DNA of 64,000 nucleotides from Pseudomonas thivervalensis (lineage in GTDB: Bacteria > Pseudomonadota > Gammaproteobacteria > Pseudomonadales > Pseudomonadaceae). The translations under genes were made by a program, and so were the position numbers. The notes under the pieces were generated by a model. It did not search any database, was not told where the DNA came from, and was given only the letters and a program-made list of their open reading frames with translations. The DNA lies in assembly GCF_001269655.1 (NCBI RefSeq), contig NZ_LHVE01000002.1, positions 1 to 64,000 on the forward strand, read 5' to 3'. Shown piece after piece: positions 27,924-38,200 of the stretch (position 1 is the stretch's first letter; the number at the start of each line of letters is the position of its first letter).

Positions 27924-30731
27924 TCAAGACGAATGGCCAGAAAGCCCGAGTCGATTTATTTCCGATACATGAAAGTTGTACAGCCCATAGTTTCTAAGGT
28001 TACGGCCCGTCGGGATGTTGACCTCTTCGGGGATGATGCCGCTGCAGTTGAAGCAGGCAATGAAAGGCTCCGGTTGGTCCACGCCGGCCAGTTTTTCAGT
28101 GAACAGATGTGTATCTGACAGCACCCTTTCAGCTTGTCCCGGGTAGAGCGCCACGATTGAGTTGAGCACGCGGACTTCTCCATGAGCCCCTGGCCCTCCG
28201 GCATGCACGGGAATGATGCTGTTGGATTTCTCGATGTGCGTGGCGATGAGGTGCTGGGTGGGTTGCTGGAGTTCGTGCAGGGTCTCGACCGTCCTGCTCA
28301 GCGTCGGTTCGAGCTTCAACACATCAGGATCCATCTCGAGTCGATGGGTCTCATTGGCTTTCGTAGCGCTGTATCGTTCGGCGAGGTCGGCCAGGTATTC
28401 AGCGGTATTGCCGATCTTGTAGCTGCCGAAAGTCAGGTAGAACCTCTCGCTTGTGGCGGAGCCGTCATAACTTTTGTCCACGCCGCGGTATTCCTGCGGG
28501 CCGGATTTGGGTCCAGTGAGATTGTAGTACTCGTTGAGGCCCACATCGTTGTCCCCCTTGCGATCCAGGACTACGCCATAGGAGTGAACGACCAGTCCCT
28601 TGCGTTGGGTTTTGCTGAAGTTGGGGCTGGCGCCGGGCTCGGAAGGGGGGGCTCGATGAACCCTGGCACGTCTGTTGGCCGGTATTGTCGTTGGCTCCAT
28701 CATCCTCTGGGAACGGGCGTGGCCATCAGCTTTCATCCATTGGATGACATCGTCCTTCACCCATCCCTGGTGGTCGACGAACCTGAGGGGGTTGTTCCCC
28801 ACCATGCCATACAGGTTCAACCCATCGACCGCCCCCGCCGGGTCGGGGCTGATCCAGCGCTGCAGCCACGGCGCGTAATAGCGTTGCCCGTAGTAATACA
28901 GGCCGCTGGCATCGCGCTCCTTGCCGGAGTAGCGAAGGGTCCGGTAGTCGGCTTCCACGGCCGAACGGGACGCCGCCCAAGCGGTGGCTCCATAAGGCAG
29001 GTAGCTTTCCTGGCTGATCAGGTCGCCCTGATCGTCCAGTTCCAGTGCGCTTGAACCCAGATGGTCGCCGAAGCTGTAGCGCAATGGATTGGCGGCGATG
29101 GCGGACGGTCGGCCTTGAGTCCAGTGCAGGTAGCGCACGCTGCAGCGACCCGCTTGCAGGGTAATGACTTCCAGGCGTTCGTTATCTCGCGTGCGAATTT
29201 CCAGGCCCGGCAGATAACGGACCTCCCGGGTGTGGACCCGCGTCGCGCCCAGGGTCGTCTGGATCTTGCGGATGCGTTGACCGCCGCTGTCGTAGCGATA
29301 GCGCTCGATGTCATCGGACGCGTTTTCACGCCGCACCAACACCACACTGTCGAGCTGATTGCGCAGGTTCCAGGTCAGCGCCTGGCCCGGGGCTAGCGCC
29401 TGCTGATTACCGTTGGCATCGAAGTCCACTGCCTGGTCGGGCGTCGAGTGGCCTTTGTTCCAGGCGCGCAGGCGATTGCTCGCGGCGGCCACGTTCAGTG
29501 TTCGGGTGTAGTGATTGCCGTCGCGACGATGGCGCAGTTCGATCAGGTTGCCGCCAGCATCGTATTCGTAGTGTTCGGTGAAATTGAACAGCTGCCCGGG
29601 GTCGATGGGTAGTTTGCCGAGGGCTGGAAGGTCCGGGGGGCTGGACAATCCGGCCGCCTCGCGGCCCGTCGCGCCGGTCAATTGATACAGGCTGTCGTAG
29701 GTGAATGTGCTGGAGGCGTCGACCCGTTGGTTGTTGCCGAACTGCACCGGTTGGGCCTTGTCCTCCAGGTGCGTCACATTCCCCACCGGGTCGCAAGTGT
29801 AGTGCAGATCCTGCAAGATCCTGGCCGCCAGCGATGTGCGCAGCGCGGTCAGTCTGCCGTTGGCCGGATCGTACACGGCGCGACTGACGACACCGTTGCC
29901 GGCCGTCTGGGACTCGATCTGGCCGGACGCGTTGTAGACGAGATCGCTCACGATGACTTTTTCGGTCGCCGTATTTCTTATCAGCAGGCCCATGGATTTG
30001 AGCTGACCCGCGACATCGAACGCGTAGCGCTGCTGGTGCTGGGCGGCATCGGTCTGCTGGATAAGCTCGGCGAGGGCGTCGTAGGACCAGCTCGTGGTGT
30101 AGCCGTCGCCCGGTTCCAGCAGGCGGTCGCGGTCTTTTTCATCCTCTGGCCAGTCGGGTCGTTCGGTCACGGCCAGCAGATGTCGGGTCTGGCTCAGGGG
30201 TTTGGCGCAAAGCCCATAGTCATGGATCAGCAGGGTACCGGCGCTGTCATCGTGACGGATCAACGCACCGCACCGGTTGCGCACCGCGGACTTCGGCGAG
30301 CTGTCGCCGTATTGCAGGCATTCGACTTTGCGCGGCACGTCGTTTGCCGCTTGTTCATGGACGGCGGTCATGCGCAGTTGCGTGTCGTAGGTGGTTCGCC
30401 AACAGGTGCCTCGCTGATCCCAGCTGTGCAGTATCTGTCCGGCATCGCCTGGCAGGAACAAGCGCCAGCCGGCATCGATGCTGTCGAGCAACAGGGTCTT
30501 GCCGGACAAGCTGTAGACAGTCTGCAGGTTCGCCCCGCCCGTCGCCTTGGCAAACAGCCGAGGATCGCGCTGCGCCACCTGTCGTCCCGCCACGTCGTAG
30601 TCTTGCTGGGCAATGCGCGCCTGGGCGGCTTCCTCGGCGTCGCGCCGGTAGTAAGCGACTTGCCGCACGGGCAGGCCTCGGCCGTCGACGACGTTGATCG
30701 TCGGTGTCTTGTGATGAAGGCGTGCGTTCAT
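27924..30731 (-). CDS. Tc toxin C subunit (TccC-like, Rhs repeat) with deaminase-like tail
   Basis: 935 residues, the usual TccC length. Residues 1 to about 657 are the Rhs/YD-repeat half-cocoon (YDxxGQ-, YDSGGQR-type repeats) ending in the Rhs core LRYSGKERDASGLYYYGQRY and NLYGMVGNNPLRFVDHQGW. The self-cleavage area has DHQGW (D653-W657) where many relatives have DPDGL. The last 278 residues are the variable enzyme. They carry GAHGEVRVLNSIV (H850, E852) and ACFNCSGI (C893, C896), the H-x-E plus C-x-x-C zinc site of the nucleotide/nucleic-acid deaminase fold; a YwqJ-like or related toxin deaminase is the best guess. The start overlaps the TcB stop (ATGA). No immunity gene is seen. Confidence 0.9.
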   Translation of the reverse strand: MNARLHHKTPTINVVDGRGLPVRQVAYYRRDAEEAAQARIAQQDYDVAGRQVAQRDPRLFAKATGGANLQTVYSLSGKTLLLDSIDAGWRLFLPGDAGQILHSWDQRGTCWRTTYDTQLRMTAVHEQAANDVPRKVECLQYGDSSPKSAVRNRCGALIRHDDSAGTLLIHDYGLCAKPLSQTRHLLAVTERPDWPEDEKDRDRLLEPGDGYTTSWSYDALAELIQQTDAAQHQQRYAFDVAGQLKSMGLLIRNTATEKVIVSDLVYNASGQIESQTAGNGVVSRAVYDPANGRLTALRTSLAARILQDLHYTCDPVGNVTHLEDKAQPVQFGNNQRVDASSTFTYDSLYQLTGATGREAAGLSSPPDLPALGKLPIDPGQLFNFTEHYEYDAGGNLIELRHRRDGNHYTRTLNVAAASNRLRAWNKGHSTPDQAVDFDANGNQQALAPGQALTWNLRNQLDSVVLVRRENASDDIERYRYDSGGQRIRKIQTTLGATRVHTREVRYLPGLEIRTRDNERLEVITLQAGRCSVRYLHWTQGRPSAIAANPLRYSFGDHLGSSALELDDQGDLISQESYLPYGATAWAASRSAVEADYRTLRYSGKERDASGLYYYGQRYYAPWLQRWISPDPAGAVDGLNLYGMVGNNPLRFVDHQGWVKDDVIQWMKADGHARSQRMMEPTTIPANRRARVHRAPPSEPGASPNFSKTQRKGLVVHSYGVVLDRKGDNDVGLNEYYNLTGPKSGPQEYRGVDKSYDGSATSERFYLTFGSYKIGNTAEYLADLAERYSATKANETHRLEMDPDVLKLEPTLSRTVETLHELQQPTQHLIATHIEKSNSIIPVHAGGPGAHGEVRVLNSIVALYPGQAERVLSDTHLFTEKLAGVDQPEPFIACFNCSGIIPEEVNIPTGRNLRNYGLYNFHVSEINRLGLSGHSS

Positions 30732-33700
30732 GCGCCACCTCCGGCCGTGGCGGCGTGTTCGGACTGGACTTCTTGCAGCGTGTCATTTTCGTCCTCGTCC
30801 ACGGTGTACCAGGGATGACGGGTGTGGCGCCGCATGTAGGAGAGGCCGGCTTGCGGGGCCAGGCGCGTGAGGGTGGGGCGCCCGAGGGCATCGTAGAACT
30901 GCCGGTCGCAATGGCCGAATTGCCGCAAGGACACATCGTTGATGCAGCGATGTTGATCGGCGAAATAAGGGCGGTAGATGCGCACCGCCAGACCCTTGCT
31001 GTTGTATTCCACCCGTTCGCTGACCCGCCAGCGCCTTGCGGCGATCTGCTCCATGGGCGTTCCATCCGTCAGCGTCAGGTCGCCCTTGGCGTCGACGACA
31101 TAAGCCAGGCCCGGTTCGACCAGTTGCTTGCTTTGCAGGGTTCGCCCGAAGCCATCGAAGCAGGTGACAGCGATGCGGATCTGTTTTTGGTCGTCATCGG
31201 GGTAGCGGTCGGCGACCAGTGTGGCGATGTGCATCGGTTCACGCGACGCGGCGTCGAGTTCGTTCTTCAGCTTGAGGTCATCGGCGGAGAGCACCTGAAG
31301 CTCCGCTAGCCGGACTCGAGCCGACGCGCAGATATGCCCGGCGGGGAGCAGGTCGCCGTTGCTCACGCAGCGCGCCAGCCAGTCGGTGTCCGCCAGGGCT
31401 GCCTTCGATACGCAACCCATCCAACTGAAGGGCGCGTAATAAAGCGCCGTGGCCGCGTCTTGCAACGCGTCCCGGCTTTGGCTGATGGCCTCTGTGGGGC
31501 TGCTGAACGGTGGCTGTTTGAACTGTGCGAGCGGCTTGAAACCTGCGCGTGCGTGGTGCTCGCCGCCATAAAAAGAAGTGGCCAATACTTGGCCGAAAGC
31601 ATCGATCAGGCCTTCCTGGACATTGCCGTTGGGGTCGTTGATGTGCTGCGGCTGGAGTGAGCGGTAATCGTAGATCGCTTCGGTGGTACAACCATCAGGC
31701 TGTTGGAGCCGGGTGATAACGCAGTGGTGGGTGTCGTGGCTGATCTCGATTACGCCATGGCTTTCGCTCGGCTGTAGGGTGCGGATTTTGTAGAAACCGT
31801 CCCATGGGGCATAAGTCGCGAAGCCGCTTTTGACTGACCAGAGTCGTACGGGGCGGCTGCTCGCGGGAAGAAAATCGGCCATGCGGTGATAATGATTGCG
31901 TTCGAGCATTTTTCCCTTGGGGCGTGTTTCCTGGGGCAGCAGCCGGAAGGCCTTGAGGGCGGTTTCGTCCAGCTCGGCGCTTTCCAGATGGTCGGCCAGG
32001 GCCTGGAAGTCCGCGACGCCATCCGCCAGGGTGGCTGCGCTCGAAGCGTCCTTGTAGCGCTGCACGGTCAGGCCGGTGAGCACGCTCTGGTCCGTCCAGG
32101 TCGTTTGCTCCGCGCGTTCGCTGAGGGTTTCGAAAGTCAACGCCTGCGGCGCCAGCCCACCAGGCTCGGGAGCCTTGGGGCAGCGCAACGCCTGGGTGCG
32201 CTGGCGATAAGGCAGGCCCAACCGCCACCCTTGGGGCGCTGGCAGGTGGATGAACTCGGCCCGAGTCTCGTTCAGGTAGTAAAACTGCTGCGCCGGATCA
32301 TGGGCATCGCGCCACCACCGTTGCTGATCAGCATCGCTGAACGGTGGGGCATCGTCGGCGGTTTTCCTGCGGGCGTAATGGATGTCCAGGCGGTGAGTGA
32401 GGGCGCCGTACAGGTCGTGTTGCAGGTTCAAGGTGTGCAGGCACTGCGGGTCATCGGCGATGCCTTCGTATTGATACGTGATGGACTCCAGCGGCAGCGG
32501 TAGCATTCGAGTGTAGGACCGATGGCTGTCGGGCGCTTGCAGCAGGCGTACGCGATAGCGGTGTTCCTGGACCGAGTACAGGGTCCGGGTTTTCCGGCGC
32601 CTGTCGACCCCGAATGTCTCGCTTCGCAGCACCTGGCCACTCAGGGCGCGGGCCATTTCAATGTGGGTGGCTGCGGCTGGCGCGGACATGGGGATGTCGC
32701 GCCCGGTCTCCTCTTGGTATTGGCAAAGCAGCGCGTTGCCCAGCGCCATGGCTTGCGGGTCGTCGTGGTTGTAGCCGATACGGGGCATGTCCACCGTTTG
32801 TCCGGTGTGAAACCAGGTCTTTTTCAGGCTGGGCATCGTAAAACCCTGGGAATCGGCATCGTCGGGGATGGTTTCATTGTCGGTTTCCAGCACCAGGCCG
32901 AAGCCGCGAAACTCGCGCTCGACACCGTCGTAGTAGCCTTGGCGGTAGGCGAATTTGCAGGTCAATCGATTGTCGGTGATTTCATCCACCCGGGTCTGGC
33001 TCGACACCAGATGCAACGCCAGGGGCACATGACAGACCGCAGGCGTGCCGGCCTTGTCATGGGCGGCTTTTTCATCCAGCCACTCCTGCGCCGAGCTGCG
33101 GTAGCGGACGGTTTCGCTGGCGCCCATGTTGTTGTGGGTGCCGGTGAGCAGATACGGTTTCGCCTCGACGAAATCGTAGCGCCAGTGTTGCGGTGTGATG
33201 TGCGGCACGCTCAGGATCAGGCTGGAGCAGCCGAGCCCCTGCAGGTCGGCGATGCTCACCTGGCATAAATGGTCGTAACGCAGCCCGGGAGGCCAGGGCA
33301 GGGCGACCGCAGGGCGGAAACCCTGGCCACAGCGGTTCATGAAGATCAGTGCCTGGTCGGCTTGCAGATAGATCAGGTCGACGGCGCCGGAGCCATCCAG
33401 ATCCGCCAGGCGGATGCGCGAGGCATCGAAGGTTTCGTAGGCCAACCCGGGAAAGTCCAACACGATGCCCTTGCCGAAGCTCCCATGGCCCAGGTTTGGC
33501 CAGCACCGCACTTCGTTGTGACGAATGCGCACCAAGTGTTGCTGGCCGCTGCCCAGCACATCGCTGAACGCCACCAGTTCGCCGGGCGCTGCGCGCAATA
33601 CCGCCAGGGCATCTTCATGCTCGTCGCGAGCGACTTCCAGCGGGGCGGCAAAACCGTGCTCTCGCTGGTTGACGTACAGGCGAACGCTGCGCGGGCCGAT

Positions 33701-35215
33701 CAATACCAGGTCAGCAAGCCCTTCTCCCGACAGGTCGGCCAATTGCCCTTGGGGGTTGAAAAACTCTGTCGGAAGCGCGTTGAACGTGGCGAAGTTCGAC
33801 CAGCTTCGATCGGCGCCAAGGGAGAAAAAACCGCTCAGCCCCGGTTGGGCCACGAGCCAGTCCAAGCGGCCGTCTCCGGTGAGGTCGCTCAATGACTGGC
33901 GTACCGGTTTTGTAAGGTCGACAACCGGGATGACGGGCAGTGTTCGCCACGGCGCGTAAGCCACGTTGTCGCCTTTGGCCTTGGCCCGCACGGGTTCGCG
34001 GTAATGCCAGCCCCCGTCACCTTGGTAGAGCACGCCCGGCAGGCCCTCGCCGTACAAGTCCACCAGTTGATAACGCTGACCATCATTGAGCCCCGGCATG
34101 TCTGCAAAACGCTGCCAGGCGCGGGTCTCCGGCCGGAGCTTGAATGCGCTGTAGCTGAATTCGATGGGCGGCCGGCTATCGACGGTGGCTGAGTCGCCGA
34201 AGGCCTGGTCATGGGCGGCGCTCAACTGGTGATACCCCAGGGATGCCTGGCGATAATCAAGCAACAGGCGACGCACCAGGACCGGGGCGGCGCCCAATTC
34301 CTCGGGAAAACGGTGAAACATCAGGACCTGGCGGCACAGGCGTTCGGTGCGCAGTTCAAAACCGTAGGCGAAGCTGGAAAAACCGTCGCTGCGGGTTGCC
34401 CACTGCTGGCCTTCGTACGGCGGTTTCTGTGCGTAGGCCATGGTCCGTTCGCCATAGTCGAAGACCAGTTCGAAGTGCCATTGCACAGCGGCGAGCCGGT
34501 CTGTTTTCCATGAGTACAGGTGCGGATCGGCCTTGAAATTGCCATAGCACACTTGTCTCAAATAGCGCTGGGCCGTTGTGTCGGCCTTGTACTGGTAGAG
34601 GATGTGTTCGCCGTAAGCGTTCAGGCTTTCCTCCAGCAGCCATTCGCCGACACGGTTTTTGTCCAGAGGATCGGCTCGGCGGGAGGTGGGGTTCTTTCCG
34701 AACAGGTGCAGGCTGCCATCGGCACTGTGCACCAGCCAGAAGCCCGGTGTGTCGTCGGACGAGGACCAATGTTCGATGCGGTCGAAGCTGCTTTCGATTC
34801 GGGGGAAATACCGTGTGACGCTGTAGCGCGTCCCCAGGTCCAGATCGTTGTATCGATCGATGCGGGTTGTGGCGATGGCGCCTTGCCGGTCACGCTCGGG
34901 CAGCCAGACCACCCCGTTGGGGCCGATGATGTCGTCCTCCTCGGTATAGGCCGGCACGCCCTTGCTGGTGCGTCGCGCCACGCAGGGCAGCGACAGTCCC
35001 CAACCGATGCCGAACACGCCGTTGCCGAGCGAGCTGGCATAGCTCAAGGACAAGGGCGGAGCAAAGCCGCGCCCCGGTGAGATCGGCAGTGCAAGTTCGT
35101 AGGACGCCTTACCGTGGGCGCCGATGGCGGCCCAGCCTTTGCCAATACTTTGAATGGCGCCACCGCCCTTGGGCAATGACGGCGCGGTGACGGGCAGTAG
35201 CGGTTGCTCGGTCAT
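30728..35215 (-). CDS. Tc toxin B subunit (TcaC/TcdB-like)
   Basis: 1495 residues, typical TcB length. The N-terminus (LPKGGGAIQSIGKGWAAIG, ELALPISPGRGFAPPLSLSY) is the SpvB domain. A central beta-propeller follows, with FG-GAP-like repeats (LVDLYGEGLPGVLY, LSDLTGDGRLDWL, LADLSGEGLADLVL, LADLDGSGAVDLIY), which docks onto the A pentamer. Then come the TcdB middle domains and the beginning of the Rhs-like cocoon. TcB and TcC together form the hollow shell that holds the toxic enzyme. It overlaps its neighbours by four bases at both ends, so A2-B-C are translationally coupled. Confidence 0.95.
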   Translation of the reverse strand: MTEQPLLPVTAPSLPKGGGAIQSIGKGWAAIGAHGKASYELALPISPGRGFAPPLSLSYASSLGNGVFGIGWGLSLPCVARRTSKGVPAYTEEDDIIGPNGVVWLPERDRQGAIATTRIDRYNDLDLGTRYSVTRYFPRIESSFDRIEHWSSSDDTPGFWLVHSADGSLHLFGKNPTSRRADPLDKNRVGEWLLEESLNAYGEHILYQYKADTTAQRYLRQVCYGNFKADPHLYSWKTDRLAAVQWHFELVFDYGERTMAYAQKPPYEGQQWATRSDGFSSFAYGFELRTERLCRQVLMFHRFPEELGAAPVLVRRLLLDYRQASLGYHQLSAAHDQAFGDSATVDSRPPIEFSYSAFKLRPETRAWQRFADMPGLNDGQRYQLVDLYGEGLPGVLYQGDGGWHYREPVRAKAKGDNVAYAPWRTLPVIPVVDLTKPVRQSLSDLTGDGRLDWLVAQPGLSGFFSLGADRSWSNFATFNALPTEFFNPQGQLADLSGEGLADLVLIGPRSVRLYVNQREHGFAAPLEVARDEHEDALAVLRAAPGELVAFSDVLGSGQQHLVRIRHNEVRCWPNLGHGSFGKGIVLDFPGLAYETFDASRIRLADLDGSGAVDLIYLQADQALIFMNRCGQGFRPAVALPWPPGLRYDHLCQVSIADLQGLGCSSLILSVPHITPQHWRYDFVEAKPYLLTGTHNNMGASETVRYRSSAQEWLDEKAAHDKAGTPAVCHVPLALHLVSSQTRVDEITDNRLTCKFAYRQGYYDGVEREFRGFGLVLETDNETIPDDADSQGFTMPSLKKTWFHTGQTVDMPRIGYNHDDPQAMALGNALLCQYQEETGRDIPMSAPAAATHIEMARALSGQVLRSETFGVDRRRKTRTLYSVQEHRYRVRLLQAPDSHRSYTRMLPLPLESITYQYEGIADDPQCLHTLNLQHDLYGALTHRLDIHYARRKTADDAPPFSDADQQRWWRDAHDPAQQFYYLNETRAEFIHLPAPQGWRLGLPYRQRTQALRCPKAPEPGGLAPQALTFETLSERAEQTTWTDQSVLTGLTVQRYKDASSAATLADGVADFQALADHLESAELDETALKAFRLLPQETRPKGKMLERNHYHRMADFLPASSRPVRLWSVKSGFATYAPWDGFYKIRTLQPSESHGVIEISHDTHHCVITRLQQPDGCTTEAIYDYRSLQPQHINDPNGNVQEGLIDAFGQVLATSFYGGEHHARAGFKPLAQFKQPPFSSPTEAISQSRDALQDAATALYYAPFSWMGCVSKAALADTDWLARCVSNGDLLPAGHICASARVRLAELQVLSADDLKLKNELDAASREPMHIATLVADRYPDDDQKQIRIAVTCFDGFGRTLQSKQLVEPGLAYVVDAKGDLTLTDGTPMEQIAARRWRVSERVEYNSKGLAVRIYRPYFADQHRCINDVSLRQFGHCDRQFYDALGRPTLTRLAPQAGLSYMRRHTRHPWYTVDEDENDTLQEVQSEHAATAGGGA

Positions 35216-38200
35216 GGCGCACCTCCGCCGACCCTGGCCGTGTAGCTGACATGGATGATGACGTCGGTCAGTGAGTCAAGCAGGTCTTTTTGCGCTTCGG
35301 GGTTCGGGAAGGTCAGTTGCCACCTGGAGATGGCGCCAGTGTGTTCGAACGGCAGGTAGCGGTCATCGTTGAAATTCAGCGTGAACAGGCCGTTGTCGTC
35401 GACGCCCGTCGACAGGGCAATCTGCTGGTTGGCGCGTCGGCTCTCCAGGGTTTTGCCACCGTCACCCGGCGAGAGAAACACCTTGCTGGCGGTCTGGGTC
35501 AGCGTGGCTCGAATGTTTTCATAAGGACCGATGAGGGCCGGCAGGGACACGCTGATGGTCTTGATCCGCCGCAGGTAGTGTTGCTGATCCTTGTAGTCGT
35601 CTTCGAACAATGAGTGGGGCAGCTCGAATTCGCAGGTGCCATTCTTCAAGTCGGCGTGGATCTGCGGCCACGCCTTGTTGAGGGGGCTGGTTGGGGTTTG
35701 GCGCTTGAGCTCACGCAGCGACACGGTCTTGCGTATCTCCAGTTCCCGCTCGTGGCGTCGCAGGTATTCGGCGTGCATCTTCAACAGGTTCATCTTCAGC
35801 AGCTCGCCAGCGCCCAGCCCGCGATAGGTCGCATGCCAGGCACCGGGTTGGATGAAGCGCGTGTCGAAGTCGGCGATTTCATACTGCCAACAGGCTTCGG
35901 CCGCCAGGCACAGCGCCAGCGTGGCGTCGTAGGCCTGGCGATAGAGCGCGGCAAACTGGCTGTTCAGCCATTGGTACAGTTGTGCCTTGGTAAAGCGTTT
36001 GCTGAGAAACTCATAGCTGGCCTTGGCTTGGCTCAGGGTGGATTCGGCCAGGCGCAGTTGCAGGCGCGTGGCGGTTTCCTGTTCGGTGAATTGCGCCAGT
36101 TGTGCGTCGATCTGGGTCAGTTCGAGTTGTGCCTGATCCCATGCATGATGCCATTCGTCCCGGCGGCGATTGAATACGGCTTGACGGTCAAGTTGGGCCG
36201 CTATCGTGCGGTCTATGATCGCGGCGCTATGGGCGGCCGCAGAGGCTGCGAGCGCCGGGCCCTCCCAACGGCTGCCGCCAATGCAGAACCCTGCAACGTT
36301 CGGAGTCACCATCAGCACGCCGGCCGCGACTTGGAAGGCCATTGCAGCGGCCTCCGCGGTGCCGCTGGCCACGTATAAGTAATTGACCGCTGTTTCGGTG
36401 CTACTCAGATCATCGTCCAGCAGTTTTTTGTAATGGGTGACGCGGTTTTGAACGGTGGCCTTGCTGGCCAGCAGCGCCTGGCGGTTTTGTCGGTCGACGT
36501 TCAAGGCCTGGCGTTGCAGGTCCAGCGCGATTTTCGCCAGGTCCCAGGCGTTCTGTTGTTGCAGCTCCTGCAACTGCGCCTGCTCCTTGCGCTCGATCAG
36601 CGACAGCAACGTGGCACCGAACTGGATGATGCTTTCAACGGCGTTCTGAGCCTGGCTGTGCATGACGCTGAAGCGATAGTGAGGAATGTGTACCGCCGGC
36701 AAGTGGGCCGTGGCACCGGCCGAGGTGGTCGGGGCACTGGCGCTGGCCAGGGCGCGAGGGTCCAGCGGAGCGGCGAATACCGGCAAATGCAGCGGCTTGC
36801 CGGCGATATCGAGGTTATGCCGCAGGTTGTACAGGCGACTTTCGGCGACGTCCCAGCATTTGAGCAGTTGCGGATTGAACGGCACGCGCAGATACGGGTT
36901 ATCGATCGCCGCCAGGGCCGCTTGCGAACGGCCTTCCTGTGCAAGCGACGGCGGGCTGACGGTGGGCAGGGCCAGCCGGTTTTCAAAGCGGCGCAGGTCG
37001 TCATTGTTGGTGGTGCTCAAGCCGTGAAGGCTGACGGCCGTCCAGTGATCGGTCGGTTGAACAACTGGGCGTGGCCCCAGCAAGTCCAGTGTCCGGACGT
37101 ACCAGAGCTTGGCTTCGCTGAGGCTGTCGGGCGTCAGCGCGCGGTACGCGGCGTCGCCTCGGTTGGTCAGGATGTCGAGGTACAGGAAGTACAGCGCCTT
37201 GCGAAAGTGCACGGGATGACTGCGGGCAATCTGATGGGGATCATGGGGTGCCTGGTGGGCATACGACGGCGTGTCACCGTCGAGCAAAGGGACGCTTCGC
37301 CAGCATTCGGCCTTCTCGCGGCCCGGGTCGAAGACATAGCGCAGCCAGCGCTCCGCTTCCTCGTAGCGATGCTCGGCGTTCAAGCGATGGGCGACCAGCC
37401 AGGGCACGTAGAGAAACAGTTCGGTGAAGTAACGGCCGTAGGGGCCATGAAAGTCCATCCGGTTGCTTGGATCACCGGGCAGGGCAGGTTCCGGCAGGTG
37501 TTGAGTGGTCCAGTCAAACAATTCATCCAGGCTGTTTTCGGTGCGCCGGATCAGTTCGGCGGCGAATACGGTGTTCAGTCTGATGGGGGGGCGTTTTTGG
37601 CTTTTGCCGTCGCTGTACTTGATGGTGGAATTGGCGAAGTCGATGAATTGGGTGGTGCCCAGGTTGGGTGTCGGTGTGGCGGTGATCGTCGGCGGTTGGA
37701 GGACCGTAGGTGCCAGGCTCAGTTTGATCGCTTTGAGGGCGAAGGAAATTGTTTGATACGGTCTGTCAGGGTTGACCAGCACAACTCCATACAACAAAGC
37801 CTCGCCGTCATAAATGTCTTCAACCCGCAAGAGGTGCCCATAGCTGCTGGGCAACTGTTTTACCAAGGGGGATGCGTCTACAGTCTGCAGCTTGCTAAAC
37901 GATAACGACTCGTCCTCTAATCCGGCGGGTTGGCGAAAAATGACATATTTTCGGTGGAGCAATTGTTCTTTGTAGGAAAAGGCAGCCCGGGACTCGCTGC
38001 GTTGGATATTGCTCAGAAGCAACAAAGTAACCTTTCCGCGGGAGGTACTGGAGTCGCGCTCATTGTAGGTGTTGATCAAGTGGCGCACAGCCTCCACTGA
38101 GATCAGCTTTCCAGCCAGACTTGCTGCGGCTGAAGTCGTGAAACCAGGTGAATCCTTACTGTCCCGGATCACGTTGTTCAGGTTATCGATGGAGTACTGG

